A stretch of 64,000 bases of DNA from Shinisaurus crocodilurus (GCA_021292165.1 CM037878.1:192323118-192387117); one strand, 5' to 3'; shown: positions 1 to 12,560, counted from the stretch's first letter. Notes: a model not told the origin generated them from the sequence alone. Numbers and translations are program-made.

Positions 1-1347
1 CAATCTGTAGAATTGTAATTTGTAGAAAGATCAGTATTCCAACAGTTTGAGTCTGTGGTCCCAATCCCCCCCTGAAAGCCTAAAATTCCCCCCTGGAGGG
101 AATTCCCTCCCTGGTTGAGAACCCCTGGTTTAGGTAGTGTCTCTGGAAATTATGGTGATCTTTTTTGCTTAGGACTCCCATGCTTCAATCACAGCTATTT
201 GCTTCATAGACTGTAAAACTTGCAGTAAATCAAAATTTATTCCAACTACCCTGATTCACCCAGTGGTACAGGATAAGGCAGGAAGCCAATGGGATGTGAA
301 GCCCCAGGCACATACTTATTTCCTGCCATGACCAAATGTGTTTTTGAAGGCTACAGTTTGCCATACTATCATTTGGGACATTCTTTCAAGTCAGGATGTA
401 AGGTTTTTGGAGCATTACCATTGTACATAATGAATCACAGAAGACCAGCCAGTATTTAAATCAGTATTGCAGTTGCTGGCCAACCATTCCTTTGGTAGGA
501 GGAGTGTTGGTGGTTGGTGTTAATGGGAGTTTATGAGAGGAGATGCTCTCCTGATAGTTGGGGGGGTGTCTCTCAATATTTGAAGAGATGCTTATCAGAG
601 CATGGAGAATGTAACATCCCTGTAGTGGAGGGTAGAGGTTGCGGAGACAGCAAAAATGGCACTTGGTTGGCAGTTTCTGAATGGAGAAATGATGGGAAAG
701 CTTGTCTGTAAGAAATGGAAAATATGAACAGCACCTTTAAAAAAAAGTTTTAGCATGGATTTTTAACATGGATGTCATTCCTTCTGTAGTGCTTGAAATA
801 CAAAATGACAAGTGAAAATGTTGCCTAGGTTCTCTGTGTTTAGCTGCCATCTTCGAATCCTAGGCCTCCGCCTCCCATCTCCGTCAATGTTTTTGTTTAA
901 CCTTCTGTGAAATTGAAGAAACCCCATCATAGCAGTGAAAGCAAAGTGAATATTATTTCTAGTTTATAAAAAAAAGAGCCTCTTTTTGAAATTCAGTAAA
1001 TTGAGACTCCAGTAATAACCACTCTTCATAAATGGAAAAGGCCTCTTTTGTCAGATGGCTTCATACTTCTCATATTACTGAGAACGACTCTGAGTGGAAT
1101 GGTTTCATCCTGAGAGGATTCGGTGTTCCTGTGCATACTTCACTTGATTCATCTTTGCCTAACAATTTAAGTGCGGGGCACAGGGACTCAGTATCCACTT
1201 CCTTAGCTGAAGATATCCGTGTTCTGACAAAGGAATCTGAAGTCAAGACCGTACTAAAGGTACATGCTGATTGCTGTAGATTTTCTAAAATGAGAACATT
1301 GCTATATATTGAGTCATTTGCATTTCCTGAAAGCAGGTTGTTCCAAG

Positions 1348-1350
<3 letters not shown>
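1..1350. other. Unclassified sequence, no gene recognised
   Basis: I see no splice-bounded exon, RNA gene or classifiable transposon here. A 106-codon open frame at 1032-1352 has no recognisable domain, no Kozak-like context that stands out, and is overlapped by an equally long frame on the other strand, so it is best treated as chance. The block ends at a GA microsatellite. Confidence 0.5.

Positions 1351-1385
<35 letters not shown>
1351..1385. repeat. (GA)n microsatellite
   Basis: Uninterrupted GA dinucleotides; they account for the serine/leucine-rich antisense frame in this region. Confidence 0.95.
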
Positions 1386-1388
<3 letters not shown>

Positions 1389-1715
1389 CTGAAGGCACTT
1401 GCTTTTAATCTCCAATATGAAGTAGCTTTTTGCAAAAACAGTCAGTATATTTCTAGCCGTCCAAAGTCAGCTAGCTCAGATTGGTTATTAAAGGAGTGCT
1501 GCTGAGCTGTGTAAACAGATTCATCAGACCTGCTGCAGTGCGTGTGTGCAGGTGTCAGCAAGTATTAGAGATAACATGTGCCAAATGAGGCTTTCTGGCA
1601 GAGAAGAAGGTGTCACAAATATACATAAAAACTATGATTTTTCTTTTTCTTTTTTAGAAGGAAACTAACTCCCCAACAATTCAAAGCTTTCCTAAAATTG
1701 CATGAATTTCTACTC

Positions 1716-2215
1716 CGGGATGGACAAATCTGTCAGTTTCATTTTCTCCTGCATGCAGTTTTCTTTTTTAAAAAATATATCAAGTTCTTTCCATCCGGAA
1801 TATTAAGAAATGTGTGAATTTTGGTAAAACAAATGTTAAAAAAATGTCTCACCCATCTGCACCAGCTAAACTCAACGGATACAGCTATTCCCATCATGAA
1901 AAAGACCATGTTGTACCAACCTGCCATGTAGCTGTTAAAAGATGAGGAGCCTGTCGAAAAAGAAAAGAAAAAAAGAGAGAGGTGGCAACCCTAATTCAGC
2001 ACTAACATGGCTGAATACACAGGGATTCAAAGCCAGACTTTTAAGAGCTAAGCACTCAAAGCCCTGGGCCTGGATGGATGAATCTGTCACTTTCGGTTTC
2101 TCACACATTTGAATTTTTATAAACCTCAATTTCTTTCAGCGCCAAATATGAAGGAATGTGCAAATATGGGCAATTTCTGATGAAAAATGAACTGAACTGA
2201 AATTCTCACAAATCC
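1716..2215. repeat. A/T-rich dispersed repeat, two degraded copies
   Basis: Two segments begin with almost the same words, a GGATGGA..AATCTGTCA stretch followed by a TTTC.GTTTCTC-like stretch (about 1719 and 2070), and continue into A/T-rich sequence with short ATGTG-containing modules. The same start is seen at 50,785, and its complement (GATTTGTCATCAAACCC) closes the copy near 25,930. They are members of an unclassified interspersed family. Confidence 0.5.
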
Positions 2216-2439
2216 CTGTGAGTCTTGGCAAGGTATCTGACACATACATCATTTGTAAATGGCAACACCTTATTTATTCAGGTGCTACTTTGTGCACAGT
2301 CCAGTGGAAGATTCTCTGCCTCACATTTCGTTGAACACTACTGAGTTCTTGTGTTGTTCCCATTGATTCCATTGGGGCCTGTGCAGGAAATCTTAGTGAC
2401 TGTGCCCTTTGCCTTCCACTGTAAGAAATGGTGTATTGA

Positions 2440-2655
2440 GAAGGCTAAGATAAGTTGTGAGCAAGGAAGTCCCTGCTTCAAATGTCACTTCAGCTATAAA
2501 CTCACTAGCAGGCCTTAGACAAGCCACCATCTTCAGATTCATCTTCCCATATATAATATGAGGTGAAATTTCTGATAAGCCTAAAGATTACAGAGAAAGC
2601 ATATATATGAAGTGCTTTGAACACTCAGAAGATGCTGTGCAAAAGCTAAGTTAAG
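2440..2655 (+). mobile_element. Ancient MIR/CORE-type SINE fragment
   Basis: The right end carries the motif GAAGTGCTTTGAACACTC followed by GCTGTGCAAAAGCTAAGTTA, which closely resembles the 3' tail of the MIR/L2 SINE-LINE pair of amniotes. Upstream, a CACTAGCAGGCCTTAGACAAG stretch resembles the MIR core with its short-tract spacing. The tRNA-like head is too degraded to locate boxes A and B. No target duplication was found, as expected for an old copy. Confidence 0.6.
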
Positions 2656-3020
2656 TTGTGTTAATTTAGCTGAATTAACAAGCCAAACAATTTCAAACAA
2701 GCCAGACAATTTGGCTTCGTTGAAAGCCAAAGGCCTAAATTTCAGGCTAAAGTACTGACATTACCTCTAGTATCTAGCACAAAGAACTTCTTAAAATGTT
2801 GTCTGGTTTCTCTAATGGACATTTTAAAGGCAGAGGAACAATTGCTTTAAAATATTACTTCTAGTCCTCTGTTTCCCTCAAATTAGTAAGTGTGAGGTTT
2901 GATTTGCTTGTAGCATTGGCTTTAATTTCCAGTTTATGTTTGCAAAGAATATACCATCAGCATTAAAAGAAAAAAGAAAAAAAGACTAAGCTGAAAGAAG
3001 CTCTCCAGTTTAGGTCAAAC

Positions 3021-3042
3021 AACAACAACAACAACAACAACA
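3021..3042. repeat. (CAA)n microsatellite
   Basis: About seven CAA units. Confidence 0.9.
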
Positions 3043-3099
3043 CTGTTCTGCTTCACATAATAAACAGAATTGACCATTTAACATAATATGTAGCAGCAC

Positions 3100-4380
3100 A
3101 AGCGCTGGAGAGCTTTCATTGGCCCATGTCATTTTTAAATAGATATTTTCCTTCAGACCACCAATTCAGTAGGGATCCCATCGGGCCAGCCCCATCATGA
3201 GCCACACTCAACCACTTGTCTCAGGTGGTGGACTGAGAGGGTCAGAGGAATGAGCCACCTGCCCAAGCTCCTGGAACTGGGCTGCCTGAATCCCTGCTGT
3301 GCCACTGGAAGAAGCAGCACTTCCTGCTGCTGGCAGCTGCCTCGCTGGCCAGCATGCTGCTGGGACATGGAGCACCACTACTGCATTGCTGGGGTGCCCT
3401 CTGCCAGTGGCAGCTGCCTGGGCAAGTGTTCCATGGCCAGACTGCATAGTCTCCAACTGCCCCGAAAATGCCGGGACTGTCATGAAAGCCCTTAACCCAT
3501 CATGGCTTCTCACTGTGTCATGCAGAGTCTTGAATTCCCCTGCCTCCCGCAACTGCAAGCTACTTAAAGTAGCCATTGGCAAAATTGCAGGTAAACTTGC
3601 AGTTTTAGCTTAGCTGCAATTTTCGAACAGCCGCAGTAAGCAGGGAGGGAACAGACACTGCTAAGCTGGGAGGGCCAGGCAAGGATGCGTGTGTGCACGG
3701 CACGTGTGCATGCTCTACCTGCTGCCTCTGCTGCATGTTGCTGCGGGAAAGGGATTAGCTGGGTGAAAGCCTGGACCAACAAAGAGGTGAATGAGGGAAT
3801 TTATCACATGATTCCTTTCTTTATATTGCCTAAGATTTTATTTCCTAACAGAGCTGACTCTGTGCCTCTAACAGGTGAGGTACAGTGTCAGAAGGAAATG
3901 CAAGAAACTTCCCCTCCTCTCTGAAGCACCATGTTTGGGGGTGTGGGGCGGGTGGGTAAGCCTACCAAGACTGCTTTGGTTTGGGTTACTGCTCTACAAC
4001 CCTGGGTTTGGCTCAGCACCCCACCCCACCCCTGGACATTGAAACATCTGCACCCCTGTTTGGCACAGCACTATTGCAAATAAGCTCCACTGAACAAAGT
4101 GGGATTTAATTCTGAGTTATGAATGCATAGGATTGGACTATTCGTTAAATAAATATATGGGTGTTCTCTGTGTGCTGATGTCTTTACACAAATACATCTT
4201 CTAGAGTATTATCCAACCCCATTTTCACAAGAGAAACCCAAATTACTTTTTGAAGTTCTATTTATCACATGAAAGAGCCACATTGATTGGATCATACATT
4301 CTGTTTACAAATCACGCTGTTCGTTTTGTTTCACATTAGAACAGCAACATTCAAAAGTGAGACTTCATGCTTGCAGCATG
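3100..4380. other. Unclassified moderately GC-rich sequence
   Basis: Several overlapping open frames of 70-124 codons on both strands (3208-3924) mutually shadow one another and show no domain; most likely repeat-derived or chance. The segment about 3560-3625 contains short inverted words around TTGCAGGTAAACTTGCAG. No gene is supported. Confidence 0.4.
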
Positions 4381-4678
4381 GAGCAGTGAGTATGCATAGG
4401 CTGCGGTGAGTTATGAATGCATACAACTTCTTATTGGTTACAGTTCACAGAGTTTGGTGTGGCATAGGGAAAGGATCCAGTCCTTGGGCAGCCCGACTGC
4501 TGACCGATACCACCACCCCAGCCCATATGCTGGGAAATCATCGATAGGGGTAGAAGGAATCTCTGGCTCACCATGGTGCAAACCAATCCTGTGGGCCCAT
4601 TCTGTGACCTGGGAATACAGCAGGCATGCCAGCCTCTGTCTGAACGGGACTGGAGCCTTGAAGCGACACCCTGAGATG

Positions 4679-4686
4679 CCTTATGG
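4679..4686. repeat. 8-bp target-site duplication (left) of hAT element
   Basis: CCTTATGG, repeated exactly at 5063-5070 on the other side of the element. Confidence 0.85.
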
Positions 4687-5062
4687 CAGGGGTGGGCAAC
4701 ACATGGCCTGTCGGCTGCATGCAACCCCCCGTGGCTATTTTCGTGGCCCCCTGCCCCCACTGAATTTGCTGCAGTGGCAAACCCCCCACAATTTTGCCAC
4801 TAAGGCATGTGGGAAGTGTGTGCCTTGTTTGCAAGCAGAATCATGCTCCCAGAGGCCTCTCAGGAGTGAGATTCTGCTTGCAAACAAGTCATGTGCTCCC
4901 CATGCACCTTGTTTGCTTGTAAAATTGATGTCTTTTTTGCTGCTGTGGCAAATTCAGCAGCAATTTCGGTGGAGGCAATTTTGATGGCGAGGATGAGGTG
5001 CAGCCCCTGGTGGGTTCTGTGGGCATGGGAACACCGTGACCCCCAGAGGTTGCCCACCTCAG
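4687..5062. mobile_element. Non-autonomous hAT-type DNA transposon
   Basis: A 376-bp element bounded by an exact 8-bp duplication (CCTTATGG). The left terminus CAGGGGTGGGCAAC pairs with the right terminus, whose complement reads CTGAGGTGGGCAAC. The 8-bp duplication and CAG-like terminal repeats are hallmarks of hAT elements. No transposase frame is present; the open frames crossing it (for example the 192-codon frame 4406-4984) run through both element and flank and are not genes. It shares an AATCATGCTCC internal word with the related element at 23,200. Confidence 0.85.
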
Positions 5063-5091
5063 CCTTATGGGGATTCCATAGTGGAGAATAC

Positions 5092-5267
5092 AGGCCTGTG
5101 GCTCACGCTGGCTCAGCTTGTCTGAGCGTGGAAAGCTAAGCAGGGTCAGGCCTGGTTGTTACTTGGATGGGAGACCCCTCCTCTAGTTTCCTGCATTGAG
5201 CAGGGGGTTGGACTCGATAGCCTTGTAGGCTCCTTCCGGCTCTATGATCTATGAAATCTATGAAATC
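5092..5267 (+). mobile_element. 5S rRNA-derived SINE with CR1-like tail (copy 1, most complete)
   Basis: The head contains the 5S rRNA internal control region almost intact: AGCTAAGCAGGGTC (5134-5147, box A region) and TGGATGGGAGACC (5164-5176, box C), with CAGGCCTGGTT between them as in vertebrate 5S rRNA. After a short unique body, the tail (about 5205-5267) reads GTTGGACTCGATAGCC then TATGATCTATGAAATCTATG, which resembles the 3' end of CR1 LINEs with their short ATTCTATG-type repeats. By analogy with SINE3-type elements it would be transcribed by RNA polymerase III and mobilised by a CR1-like reverse transcriptase; that is inference. Confidence 0.85.
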
Positions 5268-5279
5268 ACCCTGCTATGG

Positions 5280-8200
5280 TTCCAGCCTAGTGCTGCCAGC
5301 ACCACAAGAGATGGGCAAGTGAACTCACCTGACTCACTGCCAAACCTAATGGGAAGAGGTCTTTCTGAAGACTGCATCTGCAAGAGTCACCCAGCATAGC
5401 CGACTGGAACAGTAAGCCAATGCCAATCCAGAAGAGGATCTTGGCCATGCCTAGAAGAGGATCCTGCTTGTCACCCTACCCAATGTAACAGGAACAAAAG
5501 ACTCCCCCCAGTAAGTGGTGACCCAGGGCTTATAAGACTAAAAAGTCACTTTTCAATGGAGTTTTTAGCATAACCTGTTAAAACTTCCTTAAAGGGGACA
5601 GGGGATCTACAATGTTTCTTGTGCAAAATGTAAAGAAAGCTAGTTTTCATTGTATTTTTAATTAGTGAAAATTATATATATATTTGTACAAATCTTTAAT
5701 ATAGTGAACTAAGTTATTACTGGGGGGGGGGGAAATTACTCCAAAAATTGCAAGCAGATATCTTGATTACCTTAATAGGAGTAGGCAGCTCAATGGACTA
5801 ACTTACTTTGAGTATTTTCAGAAATAGTACTTCCATATTTTTTCCATTGCCTTGATTAGGTTAGGGGCTCATCTCTAACTTCTGCCTATATTCCCTTTTC
5901 TCCATTTAGTCTTCAGAAACCTCATTTGTATTGCTGTATTGGCAAACAGCAGATGGCCATTGTGTTAGTTTTGGCTTTGCTCTTCCAGTTTGCTATTAGT
6001 TTCAGGTGGCATCTGTCACATCTGGAAATGGGTGTGACAGAGAGGGACCTTGGGATTTTGAATATTTTACAAGATTCTACATCCCTGACGGTATCCAAAC
6101 TTTGCCATTTCCACACACACACACACAAAAGAATTATGGGGCCCCATCTCCATTTTCAAAGGCTCCACTGACGTCCTGGTAATAAATTAAGATGATATTA
6201 AAAATAAATGATTTGCGATCTTTAGGCTTCTAGCTGGAGGTAATAAAAAAGTGTGGTGTGCAGCTGCCTTAATAAACTTCAAACACCTACCATATGTGCA
6301 GGTGTCAACACATAAATATCATGAACATTGATAATACCTTCAACAAGAGCAAAGCAACCAAAATAATCAAAGTTATTTTTATTGCACATTTTTTCCTTGA
6401 ATACACCTATGGAGTTATTTTTAAATATGTTTCCCCCCATATTGCATTTATTCTCATCCTGGTAAAACCTTAATTTATTAAGTACTGGAGGATCAAACCT
6501 GTGACATACACATTTTCGTCAACTTAAGAATAAAGAGGTTTACTGTATGCTTGCATATAACACATCAATCAGTGACAGTTTCTAGAGTGACTGCTGGGAT
6601 TTTGCCCTGGCCCAATGGGCCTTGTCACCTCTGAACCAAAGTCTGCTTCAGCTTTTAGTGAGCATAATGCAAAGTCCAGCACAGCCATGAAAGAGACATC
6701 ACTGTTCAGCTTCTCAGCTAATTATAGGTCAAAGGAGGGGTAAAATCCAAAAGAGTAAGGACGTCTTATCAGGCAGCTGCATTTCGGCTTCGAGCTCATT
6801 TCTGAGTTATTACCAGAGAAATCCCCCATGTTCAGTATCTGCGCAAGAGGGCAGAGCCGAAACACCTTGGTTTGATGTGTTGATTGCTTATTGGTCAGAT
6901 CCATTTGTCAGAACTAAGTAATTAATACTGGACTTAGTAAACACTCCGCTGTTTATAAGTTTATAACCAGTGGGAAGGCTTTTGCTAGTACCAGCATCTT
7001 TTATTGCCCAGAACCCTTTCTCACCTGCACTGGTATTTCTTGCCGAACACTTTCTGCCTGGTCTGTTCATGCTTCTAGAGAATCTTGTAACTAGAAAACT
7101 CCAAATTGGCAGCTAGTGTTACAAAAGGAATTTGGGACTCCAATGAACCAGAATAATCTCAAACATTTATAAATAGACCGATTCACTGTACACCTTTATT
7201 TTTCTGGCCATTTTCACTCTGAAATCATGAATTATCTCCCCATAGTCAATTTATCTTACAAGCTCACACACAATAGACAAAATACCTTGGTGGCTTTTGC
7301 TTCTTTTCGTTCCCTTTGTTTAACCTCCTTATGTTTCTAATTTACATTTCTAGCCAGACATGGCAGTATGGTTTGTGTGTGTACTAGACATTTACATATA
7401 TTTTGGACCTTTAAATCAGCAGCATTGGCCCTAGGATCATATCCCTGATTATTATGGACCTTTATCCCTCCTACCAGCTTATGCTTATGCACAGTTGGAA
7501 CTGGTAGTTCTTGAGAGAGCAAGTCACACAGGGAAACATGAATCTCTCTGCCCCTCAAACTACAAGTTTAACTTCACAAATGTTCCCCCCCCCCTCTCTG
7601 AAAGGTTGCTTGTTGTGCTTTAACACTGCTTCTGACTAGCTTCAGCAAGACTCATAAGATCAGGACGATAGATCCGGACATCAATACAAGGCAGTGCATT
7701 TCCATAGATATTCTCAAGCATGAGCTACAATTTAGCATATTTTTTTCCATATGGTAATGGTGTTGCATGGGGCCTAGTAAAGTGTATCCTTTCCCCATGC
7801 TTGGCCTCTAACCAGGTGAGATGAGTTATCCATCTACAGTGCCATTTTTTTATTACTTGCAGCCATTTTGTTGTGCTCTTTTTCTTGCTGCTACTTCCTT
7901 GGAGTCTTTGCGTCTACTTTCTTGGAGTATTAGGAAATAAAGAAGAGTTGATATTAACATGAAGGCAAAACAAGGATCTTCAGAGAGCCAGTAAAGGGAT
8001 CTAGGAAGGAACTAGATTCGTAGAAAGCAATACTTCCTGTTGTGGCTTCTAATGTAACTGCAGCATTGTGACTTGGCTACTTGAAGGGACAATAAAGACA
8101 CCCCCCCAGGTAGGGGAGGGGCTGAATTCTGCATATTGATTTGAAATCCTACCAATCCCTCGGCTGTAGGTTTTAAGCTATAAGTATAATACAATGGAAC

Positions 8201-9770
8201 TTGGAACTGTAAAGTTAAGTGGATGATGTGTGCAGTGTGATCCTATGTAAGTTTACGTGAAATTCAGTCCCCCTTTGTTCCATGGATCTTACGTCAAAAT
8301 AAGGGTGCCTAGAATTGCAGCCTTGGAATTGTTGACCATTTGGTAGCAATTTTGCATGTAATGATTCACTTCTTTAACATTTATTTTTAGCTTCTGTGAA
8401 AGACTCAGATGCACCTTGTAAAGGTCCAGGACCTTCTTCCTCCCCCACCTTCCCTCCTTCTTCACAAGTCTTTGAATTAATGCCAGGCTTTTTCTTATTT
8501 GATGGAAGCTTTGAAGTCAAGGAGTATATCCTTCTCTGCTCTTCTCTCCCCAAATGAATATTCTCTTATAGCTTCCTCTGTTGCCATCTTTGTAACTTGC
8601 CACCTGATAAAGCTGTTAAAATTAATAAAGTTCAAGAAACAACTCCTTTGGCCCCTGACAGCTGCTGTCAAATGAGTTGCATTCTATAAAAAACTTTAAA
8701 AGATACACTGAATTATGGAGAATGTGGTATGTGAACCAGGCTAGTTCAAGCAAAGATAAACGGAGAGCCTATTACAGAAGTGCACTGTGAACAAATGCAT
8801 TCTCTTTCTTTCCTTTCATTGTTTGGGTTTTAAAATATTTTTGTAAGTTCCTTCTTTCATAAACCTTTCATTTCTTTCTTTCTTAAGACTTTGTTTTGTA
8901 ACTACTTTCTTTTGTAAAACTTCTTTCTTATTTCTCCATGGACTTGCCTTGCAGAGGGAATGTGTGGTGGCTGGGGAAATCTCACCAAACCCTCACCAAG
9001 GACCCTCTTGGGGCCAGGCAATGGGGTTCTTCCTGCAGGAGGGATTTCCTTCTCTACCACAAGCCATTTTCCTGCACACCCCCCATTTTCCTTCTATTCA
9101 CACCAGTAGAGCTCACCATCTCCATTGGCAGAGACAGAGAAAAGAAGGGGTAACATGCAGGGGAATGGGTGCTGATAGGGACAAACCCACCCCTTTCCAA
9201 CAACCCTTTGGGCAGCAATACCCTTTCTGGGGGGTGTAAGTCCTCTTCCCACTAGCCAATTTGAGGGTATTTCAATGGAGACTAGTGTAAAATGTGTTCT
9301 GATAACTAAAAAGGAATAAATGATAGAAAATGAATTGGCGGCCCCATTTTATCCAGAGAGAAGTCATTTAGTACAGTAAGTCTACATTAAAAAGTGACAT
9401 TGATCTCAGTAAATTCTTTCAACCCAATCCAGCTTTTGCCACACTCTGAAGAGATATTTGCCCATAACTATGTGCATTAGGCAGCATTCCTACCATACTA
9501 GAACTCTCAGAGCCTAAGCTCCAACTCTTACTTCACCAAAGGAAAGAGGGTGAGGTGCAATTGATCCCTTGCTTTATCTTCATGGAATAAGAAGCTTGGC
9601 TCATCACTGAGAACCTTTCAGTTTCTATTTCTTTTTTGTTTTTCTTTTATGCTTCCCCCCCCCACTTATTTTTTATTATAAAATTTCAACAGGATAAAAG
9701 AAAGAAAAATAAAAGAAAGAAAGAAATGTGGCTACATAGATTTGACTATATCACTTTCAATTTATATGTA
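5280..9770. other. Unclassified, mostly unique-looking AT-rich sequence
   Basis: Only short simple repeats are evident (poly-G near 5,720; a short AC run at 6,112-6,126; poly-C near 7,584; poly-C at 8,101). Open frames are 60-96 codons, occur on both strands and show no domain. An L2- or CR1-derived fragment could be hidden, but I could not recognise one. Confidence 0.4.
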
Positions 9771-9772
9771 TG

Positions 9773-9773
<1 letters not shown>

Positions 9774-9803
<30 letters not shown>
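9774..9803. repeat. (CA)n microsatellite
   Basis: About 15 CA units, followed by an alternating ATATAT stretch. Confidence 0.95.
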
Positions 9804-9806
<3 letters not shown>

Positions 9807-9988
9807 GTTTCATATATATATGAAAACACAGGTTTGTAAGGACTATGCATAAACTTCAACAAAAGCAGACTGAATATCCAAATAAGTATCCATTCACAGG
9901 TGGCATCTATACACCACCCATCCAAATGCTGAAAGCATTGTAAGGTCTTCAATCCACTGCATTTGGATTAGATAGGTTAGATGCATTA

Positions 9989-10045
9989 GGTTAGATGCAG
10001 AGGAGCTTCCTCCATTGGAGGAAGGAGCCTCCTCTGGATCTAACC
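9989..10045. other. 57-nt imperfect hairpin
   Basis: GGTTAGAT at the left pairs with ATCTAACC at the right; inside these, CAGAGGAG pairs with CTCCTCTG and CTTCCTCC with GGAGGAAG, leaving a 3-nt ATT loop and a small GAG bulge. It could be the core of a small palindromic transposon, or by chance a precursor-like RNA hairpin. Nothing indicates expression. Confidence 0.55.
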
Positions 10046-11189
10046 CATTGGCTTAGATGGCTTAGAGATGATGATGACAAGGACGACGACGACGATGATG
10101 ATTATTCTTATTCCCAAGGAACTTCCATTTCTGACAGAGCATGACCAAGCAGTTCAGCATGATATTGAAATATTTTTGCTCATGGATTAAGTCCAGGTTT
10201 ATGAGATATCGCATGTTATTCAACTGAGTAGTGTTATATGGGAGGAAAAAAAACTCAGAGCCCTTCCAAGAGAATTTAAATAAAGTCCTTCTCAGCTTCT
10301 CTTGACATTGTTTTCCATGTGAAGTGGAAACCAAGGTTAGAGTTGAGAGTGGCACACTAAGGGAGGAAAACGCAGAGGAGGAATTTGATGAGTTCGAAGT
10401 CCTGTTCCTCTGCACATTTCTTTGCAGCACAGTGGCCCTGTTTGTAGTGCTGCTTTAAAATCTAAAACATCAGGCTATTTTTCCCATTAGCAAGTCATAG
10501 GACATTGGTATTCTAATGCTTATAAAGTTCATTATGCACTTGGAAAGTGACTGTCTGAAGTAAAATATTGTCACCACGAAACATTTCTGAGATTTTCAAG
10601 TGCCCTTGCTGAGCTCTATCCTCATTAAACTACCCAGTGTGTGTTCTCAGCTGGACTGCATCTTTATAACTTCCAAGTAAGTCAAGTGGAGCCCTTGCCA
10701 GGCACAAAATGCAGCAGACACAAGGTAGAAAGAAATGAAGACTTACTTGTTCCAAACAAACAAAAAGAGGAACCCCTCATGGTAGTCTCTGTAACGATAG
10801 CCTCAAGGTTGGTTCACATGTGATGCTTTTCTCCACTTTACAGCCTGATTAATACAGGTGGTGATTCCCACACAATGACCTCTTGGAGTATATGGGACCT
10901 TTGGCAGATTTGCAACCCAGCCAGGACTGCATGGAGCAGGCACCAATTCTGTGAATTGGTACCACCATGCAGCTCTGCAAGTCTGTGCAATTTCAGTAGC
11001 TTACAGAGGAGGCAGAGCTATTGTGCAAAGTGGAAATGTGTTCAGCTTCCATGTGAAGACACTGGTTCATACATAGTAGCACAACATGATCCTGGATAGG
11101 TCATGACTGTGCTTTAGCATCTGCTGGCTGTCTGTGGCAATACTCCAGAGATGCTTGGTGTCCAGAGAGTTTTGCCTGACTCAGCAGTT

Positions 11190-12090
11190 TCTTGAAGCTT
11201 CCTCCCAGCGGATTACATCAGTCTACATCAACTTCCTGGGTTAGGGGCTTAAAAGGAACACTGTATTGGGTGGTAGGCTCACTTCTGGTAGGGTCACCCC
11301 TTTGGGAATCCCTCAGGGAGCCACGAGGGCAAAAGAATTACTTTTGCCCTCGTGCTGTTTGTTACTGTTTGTTTGTACTGTTTGTTTGTTTGTCTGCATT
11401 AATTATGTGTCTGGTCTGGGTGATTTAGTTAATCTGGGGATGGTTGGGGTTACCCTTATAAGAGTGGTTAGAGGTACGGGGAGTTTGGAGAAGAGTGATT
11501 CAACATCTTAGGCCTGTTCCTTCTTCCTGACATTTACCCAATGGGAAGGATCCTGGTTACCTTATCAGTCTGCCTACTGTCCTGCTGGTACTGTTGAATG
11601 CCAGGCTGGCCCAAAACAAAATTTCTATCACCCATGATTTAATTGTGAATGAGGGGGGCAATATGGTTTATATTCCCCTGGGTGGGGGACCTGGTAGGAG
11701 TTAGTCTCTTCTAGTTCTGCCTGCCTTGGTATTTTTATTGCAGCATCAGTACTGACTGGAGGGACGGGGAGAGGGAGTCACTGTCATCTTTTAGAGTTCC
11801 ATCTCCCTCTTGAGGTATCTGATCTGGATGAGTACCAATTTGGACTGTTTGTACCTTGAGTTGGGCACTGGGGACAGATTTGGAATGTTGCTGGTGTACT
11901 GCCTGCTGGAGCTGATGGAGGTAGTTCCCCTCCTGATCAAAACAGTGGTGTCTGGGCAAGTCTAGTTACTGTTCGTTGAAACAGGTTTCAGGCCTGGTTG
12001 GGGAAAAGAAACTGCTTTGGTTGCCCTGTGGGATTGGTTTTGTTGAGAGAGATCAGGAGAGTGTAATCCTGTTGATTCTTATTCTTCCAA
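11190..12090 (+). mobile_element. L2-like LINE, 5' part with start of endonuclease domain
   Basis: Translating from about 11,580 in the plus strand gives a run of the type LLNARLAQNKISITHDLIV, which matches the conserved beginning of the apurinic endonuclease domain of L2/CR1-clade ORF2 proteins. The frame then hits a stop at the GGTAGGAGTTAG sequence near 11,700. Upstream sequence (11,190-11,510) is probably the 5' UTR. The copy is dead, and the central part of ORF2 is missing between this piece and the 3' piece at 12,570. Confidence 0.65.
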
Positions 12091-12495
12091 TCCGTGCTGG
12101 TTCTGTGCAGAAAAGATATATTTTCACAGAAATAAATCCATACCAATTTTTTTTTATATATTAAACAAAATGTTTTCAAATTATATGCATGTTTGTACAC
12201 ATTCACTTATTGACTAAAGTGTGTCTGTGTTTATCTTTGAAATGTACACATTTTTCTTTGGTACATTTTTTCCTGTTCCTTAAACACATGACATGTCTGG
12301 AAAAGTACAGATTTCCAAACAAAAAGTGTGCCTGGCCTGCATCCAGCTCTGGGTGATGCAGATTGGAGAAATCCATTTTAAAAATCTGATGTAGCCATTT
12401 TCTCACACATCATCAATCCTGGCACTGTTCAAGGCCAAATCCCCTTTACTCCAACTGTTGGATCTCATATTTGCCCTCAGAACAACACAGACAGA

Positions 12496-12560
12496 GCAAT
12501 CTCACGCATGTTTACTCAAAAGCAAGTCCCACAGTATTCAATGGAACTAAGTGTTCATAA
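12496..12560. repeat. GCAATCCTATGC-family palindromic repeat (partial)
   Basis: Reads GCAATCTCACGCATGTTTACTC then AAGTCCCACAGTATTCAATGG, the left arm of a short interspersed palindromic repeat found at least ten times in this window. Confidence 0.6.

Noticed and set aside
1032..1352. 106-codon frame as a small gene or exon
   Set aside because: Overlapped by a longer antisense frame and no domain or splice signals; length is within chance for 64 kb.
3208..3613. Coding exon on either strand
   Set aside because: Three overlapping frames on both strands with no domain; moderately GC-rich composition is a sufficient explanation.
4406..4984. 192-codon plus-strand frame, the longest in the window
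   Set aside because: It crosses the left boundary of a hAT element with a clear target duplication, so it fuses unrelated sequences.
5132..5176. Possible 5S rRNA gene
   Set aside because: Only the internal control region is 5S-like; the rest of the 5S sequence is absent and it is joined to a CR1-like tail, so it is a SINE.
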